Assembly: GCA_030765055.1 (NCBI GenBank)
Contig: CM060958.1
Span: 108,483,627-108,547,626 of the forward strand
Reading direction: 5' to 3'
DNA length: 64,000 bases
Source of the DNA: Mantis religiosa
Taxonomy: Eukaryota > Arthropoda > Insecta > Mantodea > Mantidae
The notes below the pieces were generated by a model that did not search any database, was not told the origin of the DNA, and saw only the letters and a program-made list of their open reading frames with translations. Position numbers and translations under genes: made by a program. Numbering within the stretch: the stretch's first letter is position 1; each line of letters opens with the position of its first letter. This document shows positions 1 to 10,350 of this stretch, in pieces.

Positions 1-242
1 GAAGCCTGGGACTTGAGTACTTACAGCATAGTAAGTCGCCACAAAAAGAACGTGTCTCATAGCATATGAGAATCCCTAGTAGTCTACCGGAAAACATACG
101 AGTGAGTTGGAGAATTTAATGTGATGTCGGCATGTTGGTCATAGTAGTTCAGTTGGTTAGAGAAACCGTATGGAGAGAAGGAGTTCCGTGGTTCAAATCC
201 CGGCTATGGCATTGAATTTTCAGTCTGGCTCTACTCATTCAC
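1..242 (+). repeat. tRNA-like SINE module (family E), cut by the window edge
   Basis: The same sequence recurs at 53415-53642 and 54301-54378, and inverted at 54430-54545, so this is an interspersed repeat. Its right half (about 148-212) looks tRNA-derived: a degenerate A box (TAGTTCAGTTGGTTAGAG) and a B box (GGTTCAAATCC). A real tRNA gene is unlikely, because the anticodon region is a long imperfect hairpin and no acceptor stem closes properly. The element starts before base 1. In the copy at 53158 it follows a different tRNA-headed unit, so the full repeat probably carries two tRNA-like modules. Confidence 0.7.
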
Positions 243-319
243 AATAACCTCCATTTTCTCTACAGTGTTAAACAGCATATTATTGAAAAATAAGACCTGA
301 AGCTTTCCTAGCAACAAAT

Positions 320-676
320 ATGTTCAAGTTCTTCTCGACAAGCAAAAATGTGGGAATGTGGGACACTGTATATAATACAAACCGGAAGGACCATCGCTAC
401 CATAATAAACGAAGCATTCGTTTATTGAAAGCTGAGAAGTCTGGGTTGGCAGAACATTGTTTTGATAACGACCATAGAACCAACTTTCGGGAGACGACCA
501 TCTTGGCAAAATGCAACAGTTACTGGGAGTGGAGAGTTAAGGAGGCTTTGGCCATTTCCTCAGAGAGGAGCACGGTTAATCGTGATGCTCGATTTCGGTT
601 CAGCTCCACCTTAAAAATAGAAATCCGTCGACCTAAGAAGCACAGATCAATGCAGCTTGATAATCAAATTAAGTAG
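320..676 (+). pseudogene. PLE GIY-YIG endonuclease, C-terminal fragment
   Basis: The 118-codon frame contains AEHCFDNDH, then a basic stretch and VKEALAIS, the pattern found at the C-terminal side of the GIY-YIG nuclease domain in Penelope-like elements. The catalytic GIY and YIG strands are missing, so it cannot be active. The first 6-7 codons come from the inverted tail fragment and are not native protein. The frame ends at TAG 674-676, followed directly by the element's 3' repeat. Related fragments, without an open frame, lie on the minus strand near 38700-38880 and 52690-52790. Confidence 0.7.
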
Positions 677-851
677 TTACGTTTCTTTTACCCAATTAAT
701 TTTCTATACTCACGCCATCTCCTGACCTGGCATTTAATTTACTGTAAACAGTCTTTTGTTAAGTAACGCGAATACTGATAGTGTTTTGTCTTTGTTTATG
801 TTTGTGTTATATTCAGTGATTCATTTGTGGTTAAAACATTTAATAAATATC

Positions 852-900
852 CTGATGATGGGAGAGATGCACACTCCCGAAACGTTGATATCTAATCGTC
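852..900 (+). ncRNA. Hammerhead-ribozyme-like motif in PLE tail
   Basis: The core CTGATGA (852-858) is followed by a GGGAG/CTCCC hairpin, then GAAA (879-882), then a short ACG...CGT stem and the candidate cleavage triplet GTC (898-900). This order matches the hammerhead core (CUGAUGA, stem II, GAAA, stem III, NUH). Hammerhead motifs are known in the terminal repeats of Penelope-like elements. One unpaired T sits between CTGATGA and stem II, and I could not draw a convincing stem I, so activity is uncertain. Confidence 0.45.
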
Positions 901-960
901 TTTTCACCTGGCTTGCTTCCCGAGAAGGACTTGAGCATATTATTGAATTATTTATTTATG

Positions 961-1650
961 CAAATGATAATAATTGTTCAGTAAATAGTAAAGATTTTAA
1001 AAATAATACAATTGCTAGATACTACAAACATAGCGGATTTTTTTTCCTTCAAAATTGTAATTTACCTGTTTTAACAGGAATACCATTTCATTTCTACATG
1101 TAGTCTGTATTAATTCTACTGGCATTAATTAGTATACTTGATGCCGTATAGTACAGTTACATACATTAATGGTAAGTGCGAAACGTGCCGGCTGTTTCGC
1201 CTTGAACGTTCTAATGATTCATGCCTTGCTTAACTTGGAAGTGAGTAGTTACAACACGTTAAGGACTATGACGGTGACAAATTTCAACCAGCCGAGGTAC
1301 ATACATTTGAATGGATAATTAACTTTTCTAACATTTGTCACTTGGTGGTCAAACCCGTGTGTGGCCAGGTCATACCCCTGTGCACTTGATTTACCAAGGT
1401 CCATAGAGGCAGGTGCACTGCAAATGCATCTATGGTTGTACTTGTATCGCATAGATGGCGTTAGGGTGTCGTCGTCTTTTATTTAAAAATTTTGTATTAT
1501 CCATGAACAGAAAGTATGCTTTACAGATGTTTGTTATTGAGAAACTTAGTCACAGTACACATAACAATTGAGGTAGATGTGAACGACTCCTCTAGCTAAA
1601 TATGGCAGGATCACTGTAACACAAATTGTAGAATTTAAGTCTGATATTTA
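961..1650. other. No recognisable feature
   Basis: AT-rich single-copy-looking sequence. The short open frames have no recognisable motif and no codon-like pattern. Confidence 0.5.
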
Positions 1651-2400
1651 TCACTCGTCTGGGTCGCCTGTAGTGGAGAGGTCACTCAGGAGAAGATCTT
1701 GTGGTAGTCTGCGCTTGAGGCGAGCTGATGGCGAGTACGAGCGCCAAGATGTAGGTGACAGCTGCTGAAGGTGGTAAAAGAAAGGTCGTGTCAGCCGGCG
1801 GATATACTGGTGAAGACCAAACTCGTGAAGAAGTCGTTGGTTTCTGACGAACCATGGAGCATTTGTAGCTATACAAATGTAACAGACCGACAGATGTGGG
1901 CGTTCCAAGTAAGTCGAGTGTTCAGTAGAACCCCAAGGTACTTCATTGGCACACTGGTTGGTAACCATGAGAGCTGTTTCCCGAGCAGCTGCAGTGAAGG
2001 AGGATCCCTATAAGGACGTAAAGAGAAGATCTTAACCTCTGTCTTGTTAGTGTTGAGGGAAATGTGCCAGTTAGAGAAGAGCTAGTTGATCCAGGACAGT
2101 TTGCAGTTCATGAATAGCATGACAGATATTGGAGTGAGAATAAAAGAGAGCAGTGTCATTAGTATATAAAGCAGCGCAAATTTTAGCTATAGCAGGAAGA
2201 TCATAAGTGTAGATATTAAAGAGGAGTGGTGCTAGGACTGAACCTTGAGGTACACCTGCTAAGATGGACCGTCGAGTGAATGTGAAACCAGCAATGTGCA
2301 CCACAAAAGTTTTATCTGTGAGAAAACTTGAAATGATTTGTAGAAGATAATAAGGGAGGCTAATGCGATGTTCAATAAGTAGTAGTCCAGTGTGCCACAC
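1651..2400 (-). pseudogene. Jockey-type LINE reverse transcriptase relic
   Basis: On the minus strand the RT motif AGVPQGSVLAPLLFN is followed by YTNDTALF, a decayed form of the YADD catalytic box. Next come WHISLNTNKTEVKIF, then IATNAPWFVRNQRLLHE and the C-terminal RRLPQDLLLSD. The same C-terminus occurs at 16747-17200 and 24972-26480, so all three are one Jockey-like lineage. The first Asp of the YADD box is lost (YTND). About 60 residues of the thumb are deleted near 1880-1900. The upstream end stops at VWHTGL, where a mariner fragment on the other strand begins. Non-functional. Confidence 0.85.
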
Positions 2401-2515
2401 CTTATCGATGGGTGTCGTCCTTGCACATCAGAAATTACTGACGACAATGTGGAGGAAGTAAAGAAACTGGTTCTGGAAAATAGTCGAAACACCATCAGAG
2501 AGGTAGACCAGAAAT
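2400..2515 (+). pseudogene. mariner transposase fragment (N-terminal helix-turn-helix region)
   Basis: The plus strand reads TDDNVEEVKKLVLENSRN followed by TIREV, the linker between the two N-terminal DNA-binding helices in one mariner lineage. Only about 35 residues remain, wedged between two LINE relics. There are no inverted repeats and no catalytic domain. Confidence 0.65.
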
Positions 2516-2595
2516 GGATAGTTAACAGTAGAAAGGCGCTAAGTGCCAAATTCATAACAAATGTGATAAATGCTTTTAAAGGTACAGTATACCAG

Positions 2596-3240
2596 GCCTC
2601 TTCAACATCTACGTGGCTGACCTTCACACTGAGCTGCACGTTAACGTAGTTCAATTTTCTGATGACGTGCAGCTTTTTGCACCGATAAACACCCCATACA
2701 GAGACACATAAGCCTTATACAGGAATGGTGCAAGCTCTGGCAATTGTCCATTAACACGGAGAAAAGCCAAGCCATCTTGTTTACCAAACGCCGCTTTCCC
2801 GCCAATCTTCCCACATTTGCCTATTCTGGCCAGGATCTATCGTATCGGGCATATGGAGCTTCGGCTTCGCTATACCCGATGATGGGATCCACGATGCCTA
2901 TCTCTCTTAAGCTACGCCTTTTCAAGGCTTTAGTACTTCCTGTTATGCTTTATGCCTGCGAAGTGTGGGGTATGACTGTGGACTCGAACATGCTGCTCTT
3001 GCAATGGGTACAGAATAGATGTCTTGGGATTATCTATTCTGTATGCACTTTCCCTTGCGACTACTCCATGAAACCTTATCTCTCCCCTATGTGGAGGATG
3101 TGATTAGACGCTGAGCCAAGAAATTCTACGAGAGTTTACCTCACCACCAGAGCGCCCTGGTTAGGTCTCTTCGGATTATCGCCCCAATGAACGCTGCCTA
3201 AATCGGTACCGGCTTCGCCGCGTGCCTTGAGGGTATAACC
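2596..3240 (+). pseudogene. Second Jockey-type reverse transcriptase relic
   Basis: LFNIYVADLHTEL then FSDDVQLF (a version of the FADD catalytic box) are read in one frame from 2605. After a frameshift follow WQLSINTEKSQAILFTKRR and LRLFKALVLPVMLYACEVWG, standard thumb-region blocks of Jockey/R1-like LINEs. The family differs from the 1651-2400 relic. A deletion falls near 2880 and stops interrupt the 3' part. The end of homology is near 3240. Confidence 0.75.
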
Positions 3241-3881
3241 GGTAACCCTAAGGTTATTCTACCAACTTAAAATTATTCCCAACCAAGAAGTGCCTGTATT
3301 ATTTTAATTCAATCAAATTTCTATTTCTTTTCTTTCAAAAAATTACATCCAGCGGTGCACAACTGGCTGTTGCGCCTGATTTCTCAACCGTTGAGAAATT
3401 TAGACTGCCTCCCTTCTTTTCATCAATCTAAATTCTGCCCACCATCCTGCAAAACATACATTCCCGTCATTCGTGGTTAAGTCCCTCCTAGGACAGGTAC
3501 ACGTATGACACACCACGGGCTGTCCCTCAGCCTGCCTACAGCACGACGGCGAAGGATACCGGGCGCATTATCTGTGAAATTGGCTAAATGCATTCAGATT
3601 TTTATGTGGCTAGAAATGTCACTACCAGATGGAATAGTACTGAGTTCCCTTTCAATTATTGTATTTTTTCAATTATTTATTTAACAGCATGCTCTATTAC
3701 AGCGACTGTAATACTATGTACAATAAACTTCCTTTTATAAATTTATATAATCTCAAAAATTGTACTTATGCATTCCCTGTTTTTGGGCAGGAGTTGAAAT
3801 GGAAATAAAACAAAAGACTAATCTAATTATCAATAGTTGGTATGATTATGAATGTAGGAATGTGAAACAAAAAGTAGGGAA
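3241..3881. other. No recognisable feature
   Basis: The left part is moderately GC-rich and may be the untranslated end of the preceding LINE relic. The right part is AT-rich. No motif recognised. Confidence 0.4.
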
Positions 3882-4075
3882 ATGAATAGAAAAATGGCTA
3901 ATTTCAGAAAGAAGATAAAGACAAGTGACGTTCTATATTATGTAGGTGGGGGTATATGTGATAGACATGAGAGGGAGGGTTTAACTTGGTCAAGGTCGAG
4001 AGCCGTATTGAGAGGAGGTTCACCAATGGAGTGCATTTTATGTGGAAAATTGGAAATAGAATAAATATGTGAGAA
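3882..4075 (+). pseudogene. Possible non-LTR C-terminal fragment
   Basis: The frame contains CDRHEREGLTWSRSRAVLRG and then MECILCGK. This resembles the region before the C-terminal zinc knuckle in the LINE copies at 15020-15600 and 49455-51700 (CNRQEREVLAWMRTRTIF, then MCELCGGKES). The match is short and diverged. The His-Cys half of the knuckle is lost. Confidence 0.45.
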
Positions 4076-4151
4076 CGATAAGTAAGTCAAGAGATGGAGA
4101 AATGTAGGGCACAACGGAATATTAGGTTAATGTTGTGTAAGGGCTAGAATA

Positions 4152-4282
4152 TGTCCTGGCTCCTTGGGACGGCCGCCCTCCGTCTCCTCTCGCCTCATCC
4201 TTCCTCCCGGGGATGTCCCAAGTGGGGCCAATAGATCTAGACTGGTCTCAGTGCTCAATCTCCTCCGTAGTAATAAAAGGAG
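4152..4282 (+). mobile_element. 5'-truncated retroposon (family G tail) with 11 bp target duplication
   Basis: The 131 bp insert is flanked by GGGCTAGAATA at 4141-4151 and 4283-4293. Its sequence (CGGCCGCCCTCCGTCTC...CTCCGTAGTAATAAAAGGA) matches the 3' parts of the repeats at 57141-58580 and 62949-63475. The duplication shows that the CTCCGTAATAA-like end is the true 3' end of that family and that it inserts by retroposition. Confidence 0.75.
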
Positions 4283-4579
4283 GGGCTAGAATAGAGCTAA
4301 ATGACCAGGTAGCCAATACACGTAAAATGAATAACTGGCAAATTTGTACTTAAAATAGAATTGAAAAACTGTGATTGAAATTGTAAGAAAATATTGTATG
4401 TTTAAGTACAAATAAATATCATATACATTACTAAGAAATACTCTCACATACTCCAATAATTTTTAGCTAGGCTACCCTAACTAATATGGCAATTTCGGAT
4501 TATGACCTTACCCTCTCGTCATCTAACCAAACTAACCACTTCTGTTTCACCAAGACAACGCACCGTTTCACACCTCAGC

Positions 4580-4850
4580 GGTTGCAATGGTGAAAATCCA
4601 CGAATTACGCTTTGCATTGTTTTACCATCCACCTTACTCACCAGATCTAGCCTCAAGCGACTTCTTTTTGTTCCCTCATCTGAAAATTGCGCTCGGAGGA
4701 CAGAGATTTTCGTCAAATAAAGAGGCAATCACCTTCGTCAACAATTATTTTGCAGAGAAAGACGCCCAGTACTATTTGGGCGGGTTACAGAGATGTGGGC
4801 ATCACTGGGAGAAGTGTGTAGAGTTACAAGGAGACTATGTTGGAAAAAAA
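4580..4850 (+). pseudogene. mariner transposase C-terminal fragment
   Basis: YHPPYSPDLASSDFFLFPHL carries the third catalytic Asp (in the SSD position). LGGQRFSSNKEAI and HWEKCVELQGDYV follow, the standard mariner C-terminus. The D1 and D2 blocks are missing and no inverted repeat is apparent. The open frame continues only because it runs into the adjacent (TTA)n array. Confidence 0.85.
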
Positions 4851-4966
4851 AAAGAATTCCGAGAAAAATGTTTTGTATCTTTATTAGGTCGAAAACTTTT
4901 CAGACTACTTATGTATAAAAGAACTACGGGACAAAATTCCGGCACACGACAGCTCTGGCAACTGAC

Positions 4967-5940
<974 letters not shown>

Positions 5941-6085
5941 AACCGAAATTTTCGAGGAATTTTTAATTGTCTTTAGTATGCAATGGGAATTTTCCATTTT
6001 TCCATTGGTGGAGATATAAAAGTTTGGAAAAACATAATTAAAGAGCATCTTGGGAGCATTTAAAGCACTATCCAACACAGCCTGT

Positions 6086-6312
6086 CTCTGCAGCGAAGGT
6101 GGTAGAGTGTCTGCCTCACGTTCTAGAGCGCCCGAGTTTGAATCTCGGTGAGGGCGAGTTTTGTGGATAAGCTTTCTCTCCCAGAGTTTCCGTTATCTTG
6201 AAAGATGAATACGTTATATAAATACTGAGCTCGTTTTGAGCATCATTTCACCCATTTTATTCATCGTCCGACATGACTTAACGTTGGAGGCCGTAAATTA
6301 AAAAAAGAAATA
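6086..6312 (+). mobile_element. tRNA-derived SINE (family A)
   Basis: This is the only plus-strand copy of a SINE seen on the minus strand at 15889, 24575, 26615, 48609 and 55913. A-box-like GTGGTAGAGTGTCTG sits near 6099-6113 and the B box GAGTTTGAATCTC at 6134-6146. The body includes ATCATTTCACCCATTTTATT and the conserved end ACGTTGGAGG...GTAAATT followed by an A-rich tail. tRNA-like heads of this kind carry the internal RNA polymerase III promoter. Confidence 0.85.
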
Positions 6313-7240
6313 GAAAAATCAGAAAATAGCTATATTGTGACTTGGTGTGTTAAGATGCTACCGCGGCGCCATCTAGTTCGGTATTTCAGGATAGAAGTTT
6401 GTATAAGACGTTTAGGTTGGTTTTCACCTTGTTTCAACATTCAGCAACCTGCCTCCGTATCATTGCGCATTTAATTGAGTCAAATATAAAATGTCAAACT
6501 GGTGGTACACGTAAGGAAACGCACGTGGGAGGGAGCAAGTGTTGAGAAAACATGTAAGTTTATTAGGTGCCGCTCTTGATTGAGGTAACCTTATTTTTTA
6601 ACAAATTATACACATTAAATGCGTATAAACTATACGCGGTGTGCTTTTAAGAGAGAGAAAGCTCCTGTAAGGGGCAAATGGACGCGTGTATTCTATCTTG
6701 TTTTACTGTTGCTACAGAAATATCTACCTAGGCTCAGTCTTGTACAGAGTGCTGGCATCATTAGCTGTTCCTACGTTTGAGTATGAAATACATGCATATA
6801 ACTACTTTTCATATAAAACAACTGGTTTTCCAAATCTTGTTCTGATTCAGTGATAAATAAAGAACACTCTCTGCATCTTTCTTTAACCATAGAAATATTT
6901 TCAAATATTAATAAAAAGAACCAAATCATTCAGTTTAATCAAATGTCTTTAAATCTTCTGGTTTTCCTCGTATGCTACGATGTTACTGTTTACGAGAGCC
7001 ATCGTTAAATCTCAAAGCCCAACAATGTTATAAAAGCGACTGCAGGATCGATTTTAGACAATATACCGTTTATTGCGATAGTGTGATATCATTAGCTTTC
7101 ATCACGTGGTCACAGGAATACTATCGCAATGATGGACTTCAATGCTTGGTTTCGACAGCGTGGTGTCATTCAAGTCCCTTGTAAATATGAAATATCTGGT
7201 GCTGAAATTTACCTTAGACTTCAACGTATCTATTGAGAGG
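6313..7240. other. No recognisable feature
   Basis: AT-rich sequence without recognisable coding or repeat structure. Short open frames show no known motif. Confidence 0.45.
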
Positions 7241-7244
7241 TCTG

Positions 7245-7760
7245 CATGGGTAGCAGCAGGGAGATGGGTGAAACTTTTCAAAGACACGAGGGCTGATCAA
7301 CAAAGACTAAGAGTGATTTTTTCCCCCCACAGATGTTTATTACCAAAATTCAGTGTTTACATGATCTTTTTCAAAGTAGTCTCCTCCTACTTCAATGCAC
7401 TTTTTATATCGTCTCTGACAGTCCTTGAAAACGTGCTGCAGACCAATCTTTGTCAGGTTCTTGAGAATCGCCTCACTTTTGTTGAGCACTGCGTCAGAGT
7501 TCTCAAATCGACTACCCCTAAGCTTTGTCTTTAGTGATGGGACTAAAAAAAGTCACAGGGTGCAACATTGGGGCTATACGGTAATGTTGGTAATGTTGAA
7601 TCGAGCCAGAAACTGCATGACTTGAGGCCGTTGATTGTCATGATGAAGTCACCACGCAGTCCGAGAAAGCTCTGGTCGTTTCTTTGCAATGTGCTTCCTC
7701 AATGTAGCCAATTGTCAGGTCGCGAATTGGTTTTCACTGAGACCTTCGTTGCCAGACCTG
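7245..7760 (-). pseudogene. mariner transposase C-terminal half, decayed
   Basis: Minus-strand reading, in pieces, gives LRKHIAKKRPELSRT, WWLHHDNQRP (the second catalytic Asp block), FLARFNIT, then after frameshifts LTKIGLQHVFKDCQRRYKKC and IEVGGDYFEKDHVN at the C-terminus. The proline-rich D3 block is lost. The outer end near 7275-7300 reads CGAGGGCTGATCAACAAAG, a plausible terminal repeat. A related fragment in the opposite orientation lies at 8498-8745. Confidence 0.75.
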
Positions 7761-7869
7761 ATATTGGGCGTTGCTCGGCTAGTGAGAGGTTTAACATGGC
7801 AAAACACAATGAGAAGATAATTCTCGCACTCTAATTATTTATTAGAAGCAAGGCACTACATAACTCTTG

Positions 7870-8345
7870 CACCGAACCTTCTCAGTTTATCTTGCTCACG
7901 TTGCAGCACTCTATACACTTAACAAAACCGATCCGGGGAGGTCCATCCATCGTCAACTCCACGCTAAGAAGGACTCAGCCAGCAGATCCGTGGTCAAAAC
8001 CGGACCAAACCACCACCCCTCTAGGAAGCGAATTGTTACCTCTCCCTTCCTGGGGTGGGGGTGGAACTGACGCGCAGACACAAAATGCTGGCTTATCCCT
8101 GTGGGTTACCACAGACTACTAGAGGAGTTTTACACTACCTCGTAATCAATCCACCATCCTCAAACAAAAACAGCCATCCTAAAAATCCGAAAAGAAAATC
8201 CTATGTGTGGTGAAACCCTATCCTGGGTGGGCACACAGCAACAATCTTCGGGCTAACACAGCCTGCCAGTACCTGCGATGCGATGGGTTACCACAGTATG
8301 CTGCTGTAACAGTAGTGTGAGGGGAACTGCGTTCTGGTAAATCAC
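7870..8345. repeat. GC-rich repeat, probably retroposon-derived
   Basis: A GC-rich island in AT-rich surroundings. Bases 8205-8275 (GGTGGGCACACAGCAACAATC, then GGGCTAACACAGCC) match 21000-21060 inside the 20397-21092 retroposon, so at least this part is an interspersed repeat. Termini are not defined. Confidence 0.5.
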
Positions 8346-8349
8346 TCCA

Positions 8350-8500
8350 TTACAGTAAAAAAATGTGATCACCATCACTTTCCCTGCAGATGGAACAACT
8401 TTTGCCTTTTTTGGTGTTGGAGTACCTGGCGATTTCTACACTGTGCTGGCTTGTTTTCCTTCAGGATCATAATGATGCAGCCATGACTCATCACCGGTGA
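8350..8500 (-). pseudogene. mariner transposase fragment with first catalytic Asp
   Basis: Minus strand: TGDESWLHHYDPEGKQAS, then PKKAKVVPSAGKVMV. This is the D1 block and following strand of a mariner catalytic domain. It ends abruptly at 8498, where a C-terminal piece of a closely related element begins in the opposite orientation, so the locus is rearranged. Confidence 0.8.
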
Positions 8501-8745
8501 TAATCGAAGCTTAGGGGTATTCGATTTGAGAACTCTGAAGCAGTGCTCAAGAAAAGTGAGGTGGTTCTCAAAGACCTGACAAAAGAATGGACTGCAGTAC
8601 GTGTTCAAGGACTGACAGAGACGCTATAAAAAGTGAATTGAAGTTGAAGTACTTTGTAAAAGATAATATTAATCATTGAATTGCAGTGATAAACATCTGT
8701 GAAAAAAATCAGTCTCAGTATTTGTTGATCAGCCGTCGTAGAAAC
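8498..8745 (+). pseudogene. mariner C-terminal fragment in inverted orientation
   Basis: Plus-strand nucleotides match the reverse complement of 7290-7530 over most of their length (shared TTAGGGGTA, TCGATTTGAGAACTCTG, GGACTGACAGAGACG, TGTTGATCAGCC). It is the C-terminus plus terminal repeat of the same mariner family. Many indels, no open frame. Confidence 0.7.
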
Positions 8746-8754
8746 TCCAGTTTA

Positions 8755-9060
8755 CAAGATGAGTTTCATAGTCGTGTTCTCGAAGTGCTTCCACAGAATG
8801 CAACAGTTGAAAAGCATATTAGAAAAAACAAGCGAATCACTGTGGATGAAGTTGCAAAACTTACAGTAGGACATAGTACAGCATAAGAAATTATTGAGAA
8901 GTTACGTTATCCAGAAGTTTTTGTTTTACCTTTATTGACCAAAAATCACCAACTTCAGATAAGAACCATGTCTTCTTCAGAGATTTCAAGATTAAGCTGG
9001 TTCCATGAGGATCCTAAAAGAAAACATCTGAGTATGGAATGGCATGGAGTTATATTGTGA
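8755..9060 (+). pseudogene. mariner transposase N-terminal/middle fragment, another family
   Basis: Reads KNKRITVDEVAKLTVGHSTA, stop, EIIEKLRYPEV, a form of the second helix-turn-helix of mariner transposases. After frameshifts it gives KRKHLSMEWHG, the strand just after D1. The D1 block itself is deleted. Confidence 0.65.
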
Positions 9061-9409
9061 AGATATTTTCAAACTTGCAAAGAAGATATATTGAAAAATT
9101 ACGGTAATTTGAGACCTTTTACTTGGTTTCTCTAAAATAAGAAATGAAATTGCATTACTAGAGTACAGAATGAAACAAGTGTGGGAATCGAAATGATGAA
9201 GAAAAAAAGTGATACGAGTGTGGGGGATACGGGGAATTAGAAAATAGATGAGAATTCGGCAGGAAATATCGAGAAGTAGGGGCAGGTCAGCAAGACAAAA
9301 ATATGGGTAAACTGCAGAAAGGAAGAAATACAGAGTAATTTATACAGAACTCCACATTTCTTTCATTGTTTCAAAACGAATTGTACGCTATTGTAACTTA
9401 TTGTACGTA
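9061..9409. other. No recognisable feature
   Basis: AT-rich, no motif recognised. Confidence 0.4.
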
Positions 9410-9590
9410 AAATGTAGAGTAGTACAGCAAATGTTGAAAATATCCTCCATCCTGCATAAAGCACAACTCGATACGTCGTTCCATGTTCCTGGATACTCGT
9501 TGGTGGACTTTGTTGTCAATAGGTTCAATCTCCTGTGTGATGTGCTTCAGATCGTCCAATCTCTGGGGACATTGTCACTGTGAAGTCATC
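9410..9590 (-). pseudogene. IS630/Tc1-type transposase C-terminal fragment
   Basis: Minus strand reads IGRSEAHHTG in one frame and RLDDLKHITQEIEPIDN in the next, then RVSRNMERRIELCFMQDGGY and FQHLL. The arrangement (helical region, RxxxC, then GGxFxHL near the end) is typical of the C-terminus of many insect IS630-type transposases. Family not assigned. Confidence 0.55.
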
Positions 9591-9689
9591 TATCTACGTT
9601 AAACAATACAATTCTTCTTCTTCTTCTTTTTCAAAACTGGTCCAGGTTAACGAGGCAAAGCTAACACGGCAAAACTAACAATACAGCTA

Positions 9690-9900
9690 AAGGTAACCAC
9701 CGGGACGATCCACCATACAGCCCTGACCTAGCCCATAGTAATTTCCAAAAATTAAAGATAAAGAGAGTAAAATATTTTTTCTCCATCTGATGAAGCAGTG
9801 GAATAGATCAGGAAGAGTAACATCATTGCTTTAAAGACTGTTTCATAGAAAATGAGAACATTAGGATTGACAATAAAATCATATTATTTTTTAAAAGAAA
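9690..9900 (+). pseudogene. mariner D3-block fragment
   Basis: DPPYSPDLAHSNFQKLKI is a decayed version of the mariner HPPYSPDLAPSDFxLFPKLK block, with the catalytic Asp replaced by Asn. About 60 further codons are broken by stops. Confidence 0.6.
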
Positions 9901-10249
9901 TTCTTATGTGACTTTTTAAAAATCGCCGTTGTAGCTCTCGTAATGTGTCTGATCTACTTCGGTAATGGAGAACGTATTTGTTGAAAATGTACTTTCACGC
10001 TGAACACTTGCATGTTAATGTTGGTAACGATATTTTGACGCTTGGTCACCGCCCATTTCGTCGCCTGTCTCATATTCAGGTTAGCAAGGTAATTTTCTAG
10101 GTGCTACGCATTTTACATAAATTAGCTATAATTTGCTGCTAATTCCTTCGGCGATGAATTATTATTATTCCAATGGAATATAAATAAAACTGAACCACTT
10201 AAACCTTTAGCATAAAATTCTTTTCATATCCTATGTACTTTTACTTATA
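9901..10249. other. No recognisable feature
   Basis: AT-rich spacer before the mariner at 10250. Nothing recognised. Confidence 0.4.
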
Positions 10250-10350
10250 CGAGGGGCAGTACTTATATTTTGAGGCTTAGCAACCCTGAATGTTGTAGGT
10301 GCCATCTGACGTTGCCAATGTCTGCTTCAGACAATAGCGTTATTTGTTTT

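Larger units (their letters stand above)
283..960 (+). mobile_element. Penelope-like element (PLE family 1), 3' part with inverted tail fragment
   Basis: Bases 337-960 hold the end of a GIY-YIG endonuclease frame followed by a repeat tail shared with 38418-39085 and 52406-53110. Bases 285-336 are the reverse complement of the terminal part of that tail (compare 38418-38470 and 905-945). The copy therefore starts with an inverted piece of its own 3' end, joined head-to-head to the coding part. Inverted terminal fragments of this sort are known in Penelope-like retroelements. The reverse transcriptase region is absent here. Confidence 0.75.
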
